A model generated the notes under the pieces. That model saw only the letters and a program-made list of their open reading frames with translations. It was not told the DNA's origin and made no database searches. DNA of 64,000 nt from Siphonodentalium dalli (Eukaryota; Mollusca; Scaphopoda; Gadilida; Siphonodentaliidae): NCBI GenBank assembly GCA_032622095.1, contig CP136064.1, positions 179,834,011 to 179,898,010 of the forward strand, in the 5' to 3' direction. Positions 1 to 11,643 of this stretch are shown here, piece by piece; position 1 is the stretch's first letter, and each line of letters opens with the position of its first letter. Position numbers and translations under genes: made by a program.

Positions 1-789
1 AGAGTAACGCTTGAACAATTACATTACACATTTAACCGACCAATACTGGAATATGCCTCCCCTGTGTGGGATAACTGCCCTGATTATCTTAGTGATGACA
101 TTGAAAAGGTACAGTACGAAATGGCCCGAATAGTTACAGGTGCAAAACTGGCTGGGAACTCATCTCTTCACGTCGTAGAAAACACAAGCTATGGCAACTT
201 TTTAAAAGGATACATGGAACTGCTCCATCAATTTTAAGAAATTATGTACGACCAATCCAGGCAAACAATTCCAGATATAACTTCAGATTTAAACATAAAT
301 AAGACTACCCTCGAATATTAACTATGACTATTATATGGATTCTTTCTTACCAGCTGCAATTACCGAATGGAATAAACTGCCGGAAACTACAAAGGGCAGC
401 AGTACAATCGAAGACTTCAAAAAGGAACTAAACAGCGACAATATACGTCCAACTGCCTATTTTTATCATAGTAAATGCCGTAAATCTCATATCCTGCATA
501 CCCGGTTAAGACTGAACTGCAGCGCAGCCACCTGAGTTGTGACCTGACAGATAATCATGTAAAAATCTCCCCCTTCTGTTTATGTGGGGAACTTGAGACA
601 ACTTACCACTATCTCTTTGAATGTACATTTTATCAAGAGCCCAGAAGAGAACTATACGACTCCCTACCCAATGTTGCTCTATCTGAGAATACTCTAATGC
701 GGGGATCAAGGGAGCTTAGCCTTCGCCAAAACAAACAAATATTTACCGGGGTACAGACATATATTATGAGAACAAAAAGATTTCCATGA
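1..789 (+). pseudogene. LINE reverse transcriptase, C-terminal fragment (decayed)
   Basis: Non-LTR retrotransposon ORF2 remnant, cut off by the window edge. Reading from base 1 gives RPILEYASPVWDNC, the motif near the end of the RT domain in many invertebrate LINEs, followed by an IEKVQYEMARIVTGA-like stretch. A stop at about 236, a frame change near 330 and another stop near 533 break the frame. The continuation 335-535 (LPAAITEWNKLP, then IEDFKKEL) and 536-789 (CLCGELETTYHYLFEC) matches the usual RT tail. The last part is a C-x-C...H-x4-C zinc-knuckle-like end, followed by a stop near 789. These are family motifs seen by eye; the exact clade (Jockey/CR1-like or other) is not resolved. A related piece lies at 53955-54245. 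Confidence 0.85.
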
Positions 790-1500
790 TTTGTACGGGT
801 AACAAATTACTTTGGATTCCGGCCGCGTTATGCGGCATCATGATATTCCCCATTATATATGTAGTATATGTAAATGCCTTCCGGTAACGAATATTTTGTA
901 TGTTACTTACTTGTTATCATCCTGTATATACGTGAAATGATTCCACATGAAGGATACTGCGATATTCACAGTGAAGACCATTGAAATGGAATTGACCATT
1001 GTGATTGAACCCCTCCCATGGTACATGACGCATGAATATTACTATAGACGAGCATAATTTTATCAAACAACTAAATTATTGAAAACTCCCCACCACTGTC
1101 ATCATTTCACGTTTCATCTGTCCCCTCCTGACTTCTTCTTTCTCACCCACTCTCTCTCCATCTCTTCCTCTCTCTCGCTCTCTCTCTCTCTGCCTCTTGC
1201 TATCCCTAACACTATCTTCTCCCTGTGTCCATACCTAACTCAAACTTAGTTATATATCTCCATTTATCTATAAACCGTTATTTCAATCCTTTCCCGTCTG
1301 ATCGATACCCCACCCTCACTTATTGGTGAAGGGGCATGTCGCCAAAGAGGAGAATACTTCATATAAGCCCTCGGGCTTATTGTCTGATCCTCATTTCCAT
1401 GCTTTATCTCTTCTATTTTGCATATTTGTATCATCTGTATATTATGTTATCTGTTTGGATTTGGAAATAAAAATATGTTTACACTAATTTGATGTTGCTG
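790..1500 (+). other. Possible LINE 3' tail; no gene
   Basis: This stretch follows the RT stop and has no convincing ORF. It holds a CT-rich tract (about 1130-1190) and a short perfect hairpin at 1363-1380. It ends in an A-rich run with AATAAA at about 1467. A stem-loop near the end followed by AATAAA would suit a LINE 3' UTR, but membership of the same element is inferred from position only. Confidence 0.4.
1363..1380. other. Perfect 8-bp stem hairpin
   Basis: ATAAGCCC, a 2-base spacer, then GGGCTTAT. It lies about 90 bases before AATAAA in the putative LINE tail. It could be the 3' structure recognised by LINE reverse transcriptase, or a terminator-like chance hairpin. Confidence 0.5.
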
Positions 1501-2572
1501 TTGCGGGGGAGTGGTGACAGGAAGGGATAGAGCATATTTATTTGTGGCATTTAACGTGCTTAAATTCGCGCGCAGTGGCAGTATAATTCGTTTTGTCCTC
1601 ATTCTTAATTCTCCCTCTGGGATGATGGTTCAATCAGCAGTCAAATTCCTTTAAGAGACGATTATGAAGAAACTTTCCGGCACAACCAACTGTTGCTAGG
1701 TAATTCATGATCACATTCAATCGGAGATTCTCATGGGAAATACGGTATGGAGGAAAGCAATTCGATGCTATTATACAGACAAGATTGTGCGTGGGTGCAG
1801 CAACACTCCCGTGTTTAATATGGATAATATTCCGGATGCGATCATTTGCACCGCATGAGGTGGCTTGTGAATAAAATATTTCCACATTCACCTTTGAGAC
1901 CTCAAGAAATGATACTGCCATATGAATAATGCATAATGACTTCACCCACGCTCCGTGAGAATATGTGAACATGAACAGTATTCGGAGCTGTATACCACAC
2001 AATTAAGATGTCAGCTTCAATTTTCTTGTATATCCAAGGCAGCTGTGCCAATGATTTGCGTTAGATAAAATCTAATTGTCACTTCAACAAGACAGCACAA
2101 GAAAACCATAGTCAGAAATGGTAACGCCCTCAAGATTATATTATTAAGCATATATAAACTATATTGGAACTTTAATGTAGTGATTGTGAAAACGTGTATA
2201 TAGGTAACACCTATGTAGTTGATTATATGTGATATTTTGTGTATGTGCGTATACGGTACACTTGGTGAGAAAGGATATGAAAACATTTTTTAAATCGGAC
2301 GGGCCAACTAAAGTTTATTATTGTGTTCACAAAGGGCGCATATATATATATGTTCTGAAATGTTCATCACCAAACATACAACGGCCATTGCATTGGTACA
2401 CCAACAACCACACACCCATTGCCAAAGAAGGGACGAACGCCTTGACAATTGACACGTTATTATGTTGACGCGCTGCCAGCTCGCGGCAAATACACTAAAC
2501 TGTTGGTTTCTCGGTTCTCTTCTACGACATTTGAATTGTTTTCGACTGGCATGTATCTTTTCTTTGTTATTT
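1501..2572. other. No gene seen
   Basis: AT-rich, with short ORFs on both strands (for example 122 codons on the minus strand at 1634-2002). None shows a recognisable domain, and they overlap one another. Nothing else supportable. Confidence 0.5.
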
Positions 2573-2851
2573 GTTCTAACTTCCATTGAAATAGAGGTAT
2601 GAACTAGCATGCAGAATAATAATCAAGCCAAAAGGCTCTCGATCTTCGTTACATGGTTCAAGTACGCAAATACCGAGTACGATTCTAAGCACACTTAGTC
2701 CATCCGAGTACGCATATACCTGTTCTAATTTCTATTCAAATAGAGGTCTAAAATGATAATAATGCGGCCAAAATTGTCGATCTTCGTTACATGGTTCAAG
2801 TACCGAGTGCGTTTCTGATCAAACTTAGTCCATCCGAGTACGCAAATACCA
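2573..2851 (+). repeat. Two-copy tandem repeat, about 147 and 130 bp
   Basis: Both units start with GTTCTAA, then an AAATAGAGGT motif, AATAATAAT, CGATCTTCGTTACATGGTTC and CTTAGTCCATCCGAGTACGC. The first unit is 2573-2720 and the second is about 2721-2851 with small deletions. A further partial CATTTAGTCCATC lies near 2870. Confidence 0.75.
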
Positions 2852-2987
2852 AGTACGTTTTAATCACATTTAGTCCATCACCTCCCACGACAGGGCCCGA
2901 TATGCTTGCCAATATGCACCATAAGAGGGTGTCATGATGATCTACGAATGGCCTCAGGTAATGCACTCCTGATATCAACTGAAGATA

Positions 2988-3524
2988 TGGCCTCTCATGA
3001 GGATTAATTAAAATACATGTATGGTCCCATGAGGTTAGTTGAAATATGGTCACACCAGAGAGGGTTAATAAAAATATGGCCACATAAGGGTAAACTAAAA
3101 TATGGTCACATGATGGTTAAATAAAATATGGTCCCATGAAGGTTAATTAAAATATGATCCATGAGGGTTAATAAAAATATGGTCCCATAATGGTTGATTA
3201 AATTATTGTTTTTTAAGATATGGTCCCATAACTGATCAGGGTTGATTAGAAAATTGTCCCATGAGGGTTAATATAAATATGGAACCATGGGGGTTAATTG
3301 AAATTTGGTCCAATGAATATCAATTAAAATATGGTAACATGGGGGTTAATCAAAGTTAAAATATGGTCTCATTACGAGGGTTAATTAAAATAAAAATATG
3401 GTGTCATCAGTGTCACATGGGGTTAAATAAAATAAAGTCCCCACGAAGGTCTATTAAAATATGGTCCGATGAGGACTAATTAAAATATGCCCCCATGAGG
3501 ATCAATTAAAACATGAGGGTTAAT
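2988..3524 (+). repeat. 26-bp minisatellite, about 19 degenerate units
   Basis: Consensus ATGGTCCCATGAGGGTTAAT followed by TAAAAT. The modal unit is 26 bp, with several units lengthened to 32-42 bp by small insertions. Substitutions are scattered, so the array is not young. There is no coding potential. Confidence 0.85.
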
Positions 3525-4030
3525 TTCTAAACATTGTTCAATTCATATAGCATTCTGATATATGCTGCGTACACAGACATAAAACGATGTTTAGAATAAG
3601 GCCACATTGTATGTTAAACAACCAATGTGGAGGGTTAGGGATGACACCTTTCTTAATAACATCTCTATTCATAGCTCAGATATATTCCGCATACAAAGAA
3701 CTGAAAAACAAATTAGAGACAGATACTAAAGTTCACTAAACGGCAATATGTACAAACACAACACGAAGGAGTAACGTGTGAATTGGTTAATAATTACAAT
3801 CCTTATTCATTTAGAATATAACATGCCGATATCTATCGCGTATAAATAAATGAAAAAGTTCACTAAACGATGTTAAATAACACGTTAAACACCGATATAA
3901 ACAAACAGCTCGAAGGGGTCATGTGTGAATTAAATTTATTATACCATCCTCAAATCCCCATGCAATATAATACTAGATAGCATTCCGATTTATGTCACGT
4001 GAAAATAACAAAACTTGTTAAACAACAATA
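3525..4030 (+). repeat. Degenerate tandem repeat, about 150 bp, 3-4 units
   Basis: Shared blocks recur: a TAGCATTCTGATATATG-like block, then AAGTTCACTAAACG, then ACAAACA...CGAAGG...GTGTGAATT. Units are strongly diverged. The array directly follows the 26-bp minisatellite. Confidence 0.55.
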
Positions 4031-4115
4031 GAACACAGCGCGCAGTGTGCTAATGGTTAACGCGGGAAATTCCAGTTCCAAATCGGCGCCCACTTCTCAT
4101 CGTGGCTAACAAGCC

Positions 4116-4436
4116 ATGGTTGAATCACAGGAGCCTGGAATTTGGTCAAAAACCCTCTTTTACTGGCGGAACCAGCACCCGGGATCTCAGGTCACGGAAG
4201 AACTGAAAGAGGAAATTGTTGCCACCCATTTTGAACTCAACTGTATTCCTTCAAAAAATATTTTTTCACTAAAAACTGTTGGTACCTCTTACACCCTAGA
4301 TGCCAATCTACAACATTCCATAGGTATATTTTTCCAGTTCTTCGAAAATCTCACTGTATTTCGTGAATTTATTTTAAATTCACCAACGAAGACAAATGTG
4401 CCGCATCTCCATCACCCGATGACGAATCGAAAGTAG
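4116..4436 (+). CDS. Unrecognised ORF in left inverted arm
   Basis: About 106 codons from an ATG. The peptide is conserved, with some replacements, in the opposite arm (5393-5704, minus). No domain, signal peptide or membrane segment is evident. Because the arms are near-identical DNA, the shared open frame may be a by-product of arm homogenisation rather than selection. It could be a fragment of a transposase exon captured in the termini, but nothing in the residues proves that. Confidence 0.15.
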   Translation: MVESQEPGIWSKTLFYWRNQHPGSQVTEELKEEIVATHFELNCIPSKNIFSLKTVGTSYTLDANLQHSIGIFFQFFENLTVFREFILNSPTKTNVPHLHHPMTNRK

Positions 4437-5640
4437 CGGAAATAGTACGGAAATATGCGCAAACTTTAAAACTATGATCCGGAGACGGATAGCATGAAAG
4501 TAACGTTTCTAATTTCGAAGATAGTTGCTGATCGCAGTGTTGGTCCGATCATAATTAAATTCGTCATGGAGGTTGACATTGACATGTAGAGGGAACGAGT
4601 CATTTTGGTGTGAATTCTCCAAGAAACATGGCCGCCGTCGGCCAACTTGGATTTCAGCGATAACACTGCATATATAAATCAATAACACTGCCTAGAGCCT
4701 ATGTCGATGCACCGATCATCGTGAAATTTTTCATGGGTCATGACATTGGTATCAAAATAAGAACGAATCATTGCTAGAGACTGTAGCATTGGTGCGATCA
4801 TCGTGAAATTAGTCATAGAAACATGACCGCCGTCGAATTTCAGCCACTCGTTTCATCGACCATGAAAGTTACATTAAGTAATGTTTTTAATATATTTTGG
4901 GTATTTTTGACTTTGAGAAAAACAATACCGATGGTGGCTAGCTGTCTTGAATTTAAAAATTGAATTTCCAATTACAACCAGTATCATTACAAAGTCAAGT
5001 AGTACATAGGCCTACCGGTACATAACGAACATAAAATAAGAAGAAGAAAAACTAATACCACGTGGTCGTGCCATAAATAGAAATAAATTATATTTAAAAT
5101 ATTTGTACTAATTACCATTCAGTCAAATGAAGAATATATTCTTGGGCAGTCGTCATTTTCATCAGATGATAACAGCAGACACAGAATATCAGGAAATACA
5201 AAAACTTTCAGGAAAATACACAAAACATCAGGCTAATATCTTCAAAAACGCGCATAATATGCCGGAAACATAAACCGATTGTTCCGACTTTGTTATTCCG
5301 GAAAATTGGTTTTGCGCCGTTTGTCATTTCCGATTCGTCATCGGGTGATGGAGATGCGGCACATTTGTCTTCGTTGGTGAATTAAAAATAAATTACCGAA
5401 ATACAGTGAGATTTTCGAAGAACTGGAAAAATATATCTATGGAATGTTGTAGATTGGCATCTAGGGTGTAAGAGGTACCAACAGTTTTTAGTGACAAAAT
5501 ATTTTTTGTAGGAATACAGTTGAGTTCAAAATGGGTGGCAACAATTTTCTGTTTCGATCCTTCCGTGACCTGCGGTCCCGGGTGCTGGTTCCGCCAATAA
5601 AAGAGGGTTTTTGACCAAATTCCAGGCTCCTGTGGTTGAA
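4121..5640. mobile_element. 1.5-kb element with 310-bp inverted arms
   Basis: The left arm (about 4121-4432) and right arm (about 5328-5640, reversed) are near-identical over more than 300 bp, beginning at CACAGGAGCCTGGAATTTGG. Such arms are typical of foldback or long-TIR non-autonomous DNA transposons. Both arms keep an open frame of about 100 codons in the same outward-to-inward direction (4116-4436 plus; 5393-5704 minus). Their peptides share most residues, including the string SLKTVGTSYTLDANLQHSI. I do not recognise the peptide. The middle (4480-5320) holds two weakly similar blocks (around GATCATCGTGAAATTTTTCAT and its neighbour) and no gene. Confidence 0.8.
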
Positions 5641-6059
5641 TAAAGCATGTCGACATACACGCCGATCTAACCCCAAATGCTTTAAGCGATACGTGAATAA
5701 ACATATCGACGAGATGCCACCTCTATTAGACCACAATGGAATATTTCAATTTTGTGTATGCATATATGTTATATGAATCGTAGAATCTGCCCCAAAACCT
5801 AATCTCACCCTCAAACCAACGGCTTCAGAGAAATCGCCGATAATTAATCGACCAAGCTTAACGTCATTACACAAACATCGACACGAAAAGTCTCACAAGA
5901 ATTCGCTGACAACAAAATCACCACTTTTACAGCAGTGTCATGTGCTCCGTGTTTTGGAGAAGCGAAATTCAAAAAGTTATTTAATGTATGTTATCACATT
6001 TTCCTGAAATCTATGGGAGGCCTTTTCACATTTATTAGCTAATTGCGCTTATATATGCG
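5641..6059. other. No gene seen
   Basis: AT-rich single-copy-looking sequence between the inverted-arm element and the CTTAAG palindrome cluster. No feature supportable. Confidence 0.5.
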
Positions 6060-6125
6060 TAATTCATGTACGCTTAAGCGTAATACAATACGCTTAAGCA
6101 TAAATGAATTACGCTTAAGCGTAAG
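6060..6125. repeat. Cluster of ACGCTTAAGCGT palindromes
   Basis: Three 12-bp palindromic units centred on CTTAAG (two full ACGCTTAAGCGT-type and one ACGCTTAAGCAT) lie within 66 bp, separated by short AT spacers. A related flavour, GCACTTAAGTGC, clusters at 44772-44853 and 47800-47955. Confidence 0.75.
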
Positions 6126-7784
6126 AGGTGGGTTAATCGATCCATATAATTATATGAATCGAAGTTGTAGGCGGTGAATAGCTCGGTCAGGTGATGAAGA
6201 TGATACCTAATTGCTTATGTGATTAAGCGTGGCCATTTAATTGTCTGCTACGATGGCAAGACTCAAACAAAACTTGATATCGCATCGGCCGGAAATTATT
6301 CTAGCAATGGTGCGTGTGGCCAGTGGATAAACTCTGACTAATGGTCGTCTGCTGTGGGTGTTTACACAATATCAATTCTAAACCAACGCTTCCGATAAGG
6401 AATAAAAAATGACCGATTTTACACACTCTACTTGATGAAGTGGGAGCCGTTTAAATGGCGTATTGCCATTTGCACACGTTGGAATGTCCCGATATATCGA
6501 TTTCCGCCATTCATCACCCGCAATTTCACTGAGTCAAGAGCAATCTCAAGAAATAAAAGCTAAAAGAATACCGCCCACTACTGCTCTGCAAGCAAGAGTT
6601 AAGGTCAGTCTCGATGCTAAGTACTGATAACATATCAGTGTGTCCTCGCTCTCACTGTTGTTCTGTGACTGACTTCAGCGACTGTTCATATCTTGACCCT
6701 CCAATTGGTCGTGGGTCACGACAGTACAGACGACCGCGGTTGTAGTTGGTTGCACCATATAAGTTACATGCATACATTCGCGCTGTGGAATTTGAATGCA
6801 GGCGTTGGTTGGTTGACATTCCGTCATGTGACGCGCACAAGCCACATGCAACTTGTTTCCATTGTTGTTTAGACGCAACTTGCATCGGGCTGCCATAATA
6901 GTGTTAACAATGGATGCTAAATCGTAGTGTGATAAATGCTCTTATAATCTGCCAGCTTGTTTATCGCGCTGCGATAGGTATGTCTCAGATATGTGATTGT
7001 ACTGGGAATTGTATTATGCTGGATTGAAGACAAGATGACTTCTGACCTATACGTCTACTGGCAACGGTTGATGCTCTGTTTTATCTTGATTCACAAAATC
7101 AGACATGCTAATTCTCTATACGTTTTGAGAAAGATGTAGCTTTGTTAAACCAACTTATAAGAATTAGCCTATTTTCTTCATTCCACTTCGTATATAGTCT
7201 AACGATCGTACGAACATTATTCGTTTTCAAATTACAACGGATTTGATCACTTGGTACGCGACGCTCATCAACTATATATGTCATTGACTTTGTCAACAGT
7301 CCCTCCAATGTGTAGTTACTAATTTTCTCCCACACATTCTAAATTATCTTCAGAACTAATGGACCTGGTTGAGCATGACTTTTTCTGCACGTGTTATGTG
7401 GGCAGCACCAAAACGGTAACCTGTGTAGCTGGCGTGATGATTATTTGCCTTTATTTTATGAACATTGTCGTTTTATATATATCGCATCCACCCCTTTATA
7501 TTTGTTTTATATTATCGCCTTCGTAGCTCCCTCGCTCTCCCTCGCTCTCTCTCTCTCTCTCGCTCTCTCTCCCTCGCTCATTAGTTTAATATATTTCGCC
7601 CAATATTTCCAATAATGTCTCTACTTACGTGTTGTGTATGGCACACAGGTAATTAAGTTTTGCCTTTTGTGATTAGCAATAATGTATGACCACTGTGCTA
7701 CATTTATATGCACATGAGTGTGGTTTGTGATGGCTGCGCTAACATTTATGCTCATTTTTGAAGTACTTCATCATGCTTCATCTG
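6126..7784. other. No gene seen; CT-rich tract at 7531-7580
   Basis: Short ORFs only. A pyrimidine microsatellite (CTCTCTC and CCCTCGCTC variants) lies at about 7531-7580. No splice-supported exon or known repeat recognised. Confidence 0.45.
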
Positions 7785-8312
7785 TTAAAGGTGGATTATC
7801 TCTTTGTAAACATGTATTATATAGTTACCGGGGTATAAAATATTAGATTTTAATCGAAGACTCCTGTCCGGAAATGCTTCTATCGATTAATATTAATTTT
7901 ATTTCGAATATTTTCTGGTCTAAAAAGGTGTGTTTGTTCAGCTAACGAACAATAGTGGTTACTGTTAACAGAGACCAGAAATTATATTGTGCAATTTTGT
8001 CACAAATAAACGTTAATTATACTCATTATCGCTTATATCTGTGGAACAAAACAGTACAAACAACCAATCTGTGAGATTTGACATTCGTTGCGTAGCCGTA
8101 GGAACAGCCCAGTGCTCTATATCGCAATACGGTCTCATCCGAATGGTCGGTTCTAAAAATAGTAACATAAATGGGCCCGATTTAATATTCGAAATAAAAT
8201 CAATATTAATTGATAGAAGCTTTTCCGGACATAGGTCTTCAGTTCATATCTATTATTTTATACCCACGCAACTATTTAAAATTTGTTATTTAAAGAGATA
8301 ATCCATCTTTAA
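7785..8312. mobile_element. 528-bp TTAA-flanked inverted-repeat element
   Basis: Ends are TTAAAGGTGGATTATCTCTT at the left and the inverse of TTAAAGATGGATTATCTCTT at the right. TTAA sits at 7785-7788 and 8309-8312. Inverted similarity extends about 140 bp inward on both sides (shared blocks GGGTATAAAAT, GTCCGGAAA, TTATTTCGAATATT). TTAA targets are characteristic of piggyBac- and Kolobok-type transposases; which one applies here is not decided. No transposase is encoded, so it is a MITE. Confidence 0.8.
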
Positions 8313-8568
8313 ATTGTTTTCTAAATGCTTTTGTAAATTGTGATTCCTTTCATACCGTCTTTACTGTTTAGCCTTTATACAGTTGTCGTGAGATAAATGT
8401 AATATGAAAATGGCCACGCTAATTATGTCGATATCCATACTCTTGAGGTGTATTCGAAACCGTGTTCTTCTATGTTCGTGAACGACAGGCTACCATTTAT
8501 GTATTAATCCCATTATTACAATCATTCAAGACTGCTAGTAAAGCACACCAATCCCAATGCTGGACACC

Positions 8569-8725
8569 AAATTTCATATCAAGTTTTTGTTATAAGTCAC
8601 GTTTTTCGCCCACACATGTCTTGTCAAATTTCATATCAAGTTTTTGTTAAAAGTCACGAGTTTCACCCCATATGTCTTGTCAAATTTCGATATAAAGTTT
8701 TTGTTAAAAGTCACGATTTTCGCGT
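8569..8725 (+). repeat. Three tandem 56-57 bp units
   Basis: Units start at 8569, 8626 and 8682. Each begins AAATTTCATATCAAGTTTTT with minor changes and includes AAGTCACG and ATGTCTTGTC. Confidence 0.85.
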
Positions 8726-8865
8726 ACTAGCCTCTAGCCCCACAATGTGTGTGGTATTTTGTAAACCCTAGATAATGCAAATGTGATATTATATTAAATA
8801 TGTCTTAAATTTATGCGTATATATATAGCTTTAGAAAAGTTTAGTTAATTATACCCCCCCCCCCG

Positions 8866-9385
8866 CAACGAAGTTAGGGGGGTATACTGGAATCAGCTTG
8901 TCCGTCCGTCCGTCGTCCGTCCGTCCGTGGACACAAATTTGTCCGGAGTTTTTCTCAGTCGTTTTTTGATCAATTTCCTTGAAACTTGGCACATTTATCA
9001 ACCACTATGGGAACCTGTGCACCTGCGATTATGACGTCTGTTAGACTTTTTTTGGTGGCGTTATCCCCCCTTTTTCGACTTAGAAAATTTTCGCAACATG
9101 TATAATTTTGTCCGAGCTTTTATTCCTACAATTTTAGGTCAATTTTTTTTAAACTTGGCACATATATTTAGTACCAAGGTAACATGTGAACCAGCGATTA
9201 TGACGTCTGTCCGACATTGTTTGGTGGAGTTATCCCCCTTTTTTACTTAGAAATTTGTTTGCAACATGCATAATTTTGTCCGAGCTTTTATTCCTACATT
9301 TTTAGGTCAATGTTTTTTAATCTTGGCACTGATATTTAGTACCATGGGAACATGTGCACCTGTGATTATGATGTCTGCACCGTTC
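8866..9385 (+). repeat. Dispersed-type repeat: CCGT tract plus about 170-bp units
   Basis: Starts at a C-run and its inverted partner GGGGGGTATAC, then GTCCGTCC repeats (about 8900-8930). Three units of about 170 bp follow, marked by CTTGGCACAT/CTTGGCACTG at about 8985, 9160 and 9322 and by GATTATGACGTCTG. A G-rich head, a CCGT tract and tandem units suggest an interspersed repeat with its own internal array; it is widespread-looking, but I cannot name it. Confidence 0.65.
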
Positions 9386-10990
9386 GTTAAGCGCACATCT
9401 AAACATTTGTGATTTTGTCAAGGGAAATTACTCTAATGATATATGCGAATGATATGGCAATGCCTATTTGTGTCAGTTGGTGAATGATTTAGTTGATGAA
9501 TAAAGATACATTATGCGTGACTAGTTTCCGATACTTGAGTTATTTTGACCACAATTGCGCACGGTGAAAAGTAATTCCTTCGGTATCGTGTGGAATACTT
9601 ACCAGTTTCAGATGTTTTATGTTACATGTTTCTTAACGGTTTGTCGAAAACGGTCGGCAAACACACATATCGGTTGCCCTTCAAATGGCCACACCAACTT
9701 TCCCGGCCATAGCTAACAACCAAACAACAAACAAACAGACAGAAGTTCCAAAATATATATTAGATATTACCAAGGGTGGAACATGATTTGTCTAGCTAGC
9801 TTTGGGCAGGGACAGCGGCTGGAATATTAGAAGTTGGAACATCTAGACCTTAACAGTTGAAAAGTTTGAGGTACCATGCAGCTGGAAAATTCAACCCATG
9901 ATGGGGGTGCGATGGCTGTTCTCGGACTTGGTATTTTCGACCTGTGTCAAGGATGGGTGTTCATTTGGAAATTCCAATGTGAACCAACACTCCCTCATCC
10001 AGGGTCTCCGGGGACATCCAACCTCGATTTTAAAACATATATAGCACCATCTACTTAAACTATACCTAATTATCGGTACCTTCCATGTATACCCAACTAA
10101 GCGGCTGAATTTAGGTAAACATATGACATTTGGTTTATAATCAACACGCACTACTACATTGGTAAGTTAAGGATCAGGGGATCCCGATTTTTTCTAATAA
10201 TTCACTCATGGAACATTCTGCGTGGCACTATTGGCCAAATAAAATTGTTTAGACCACAAGGTGAACGCAAACTTCTTGAGCACACAAATGCCATGCGGTT
10301 CAAATAGGTTACACAATTTCATGGTAAATATTTGGGGTCTACTGATTCTTAACGCAACTTAGTCTGAAATTATCAGTAACTGTTTCAACACGAAATGCCA
10401 CCACCCCCGATTCACCTCGTATCCGTGTACCTTCGCACAAAGATCGTTTATATTTACGTTTTGAGCCCAAGCCCGACAATTTACTGTAACTCTTTAATTC
10501 CATTCATAATTAAAATCTAGACCGCTGACATGGCTATCTCCTTTCAACTCCATTGAGCGTAAACCAACTCAATGGGTTAACAATTGAGATTCCGTGACCG
10601 CATTACAAAGAACATGTACCCAGCTAATCGCACTCACCATTATCCGCAGGAAACGTCGTGATCAAATGTAGCCAACGCACTTGTAATCTAATAATGAATT
10701 TTTACAAAAATGGTATTTAAGCTGTACTATAGAACCCCACTTAGCCCGTACTTTATCATTCCGTATTGCGATTTTTTACATATTACAAAGCTGTAGCGTT
10801 CGAGTAATATGAAAACATGCAAAGATGAAACTTTCATGCCCCCATTTTCTCCACCAAATGCAAAGATTTTCCGGTCAAGTGAATCCCGGTATATAGATGG
10901 TTCGCCAAAAAAGATAATATAAGTCATTACATGTCAATGTATTTTGCATATAAAGAGTTTTGGGCATATGTTGAGTTTCAATCTACAATG
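9386..10990. other. No gene; faint hAT-like relic near 9790-10050
   Basis: About 9790-10050 contains GCTGGAAAATTC, TTTGGAAATTCCAATG and GGGTCTCCGGGGAC, resembling the interior and end of the element at 45806-46879 but too diverged to delimit. The rest holds short ORFs without recognisable content. Confidence 0.35.
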
Positions 10991-11643
10991 AAAAAAATAC
11001 ACTGATAAGAAATACAGTCGAATACTATAGAACACAAAATATGTATTACAAAATTGGAAATTTCACACCAACAATTTGTTGGAACTGTTCTTGTAGTTTG
11101 ATTTTCCAACAATTTATTAGTAGGTAATTTGTTGTTTTTGTACCAACATTTGTATATTTTCCTACTTTTGGTCAAAATGATTGACTGAGAAGGCCATCAG
11201 TTGGAAATTTCCCGACCTTATGTGTGTGTCAGGTTGGACATTTTCAACGCTTGGCAAGCTTGTGTCCTGGACCCCCCCCCCCCCCCCCCCCCCCGTGGCC
11301 AGTCAAAAAACTGCTAATTATTCGACATTTTTCAACCGTAGTGGGGGTGTCATGTTGGAAATTTCCAGCGCTTGGAGGCTCGAGGCCAGACTAGATGCTA
11401 GGATTTTGCGATTTATGTAGAGCTAGATTACTAGATGTTTGGATTTATTGTAATTTCAGGTCAGATCTAAATTTCTCACATTTGACAGAGCCATGGTTCG
11501 CCCAGTAGATTATGTTGATCCATTCGACCACAGGGTGCAAATGGAATTACGCAAGCATGTGTTTGGTCTAGTTGAAGGGGTGGTGTAGTTGGAATTATCA
11601 AGGTGGACACCGTCACAAAGGGGACCCTCTAGCCACGTCACTG
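10991..11643 (-). mobile_element. hAT-like element relic, one end at 11643
   Basis: The block 11588-11643 (GTTGGAATTATCAAGGTGG ... CCCTCTAGCCACGTCACTG) is the inverse of the left terminus of the complete hAT-type element at 45806. Upstream it keeps the family's internal TTGGAAATTTCC motifs and a 20-plus-base C run (about 11272-11294). Immediately after 11643 the Harbinger transposase fragment begins, so the hAT copy appears to have inserted into, or recombined with, a Harbinger copy. Confidence 0.6.

Noticed and set aside
1634-2002. 122-codon minus-strand ORF
   Set aside because: No domain, no splice or poly(A) context, and it lies in AT-rich sequence with competing frames.
2988-3524. CRISPR-like array
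   Set aside because: Units are contiguous degenerate tandem repeats without unique spacers, in eukaryotic-type DNA.
4045-4110. tRNA-like SINE head (GTGCTAATGGTTAACGCG)
   Set aside because: A-box similarity is partial and no B box follows.
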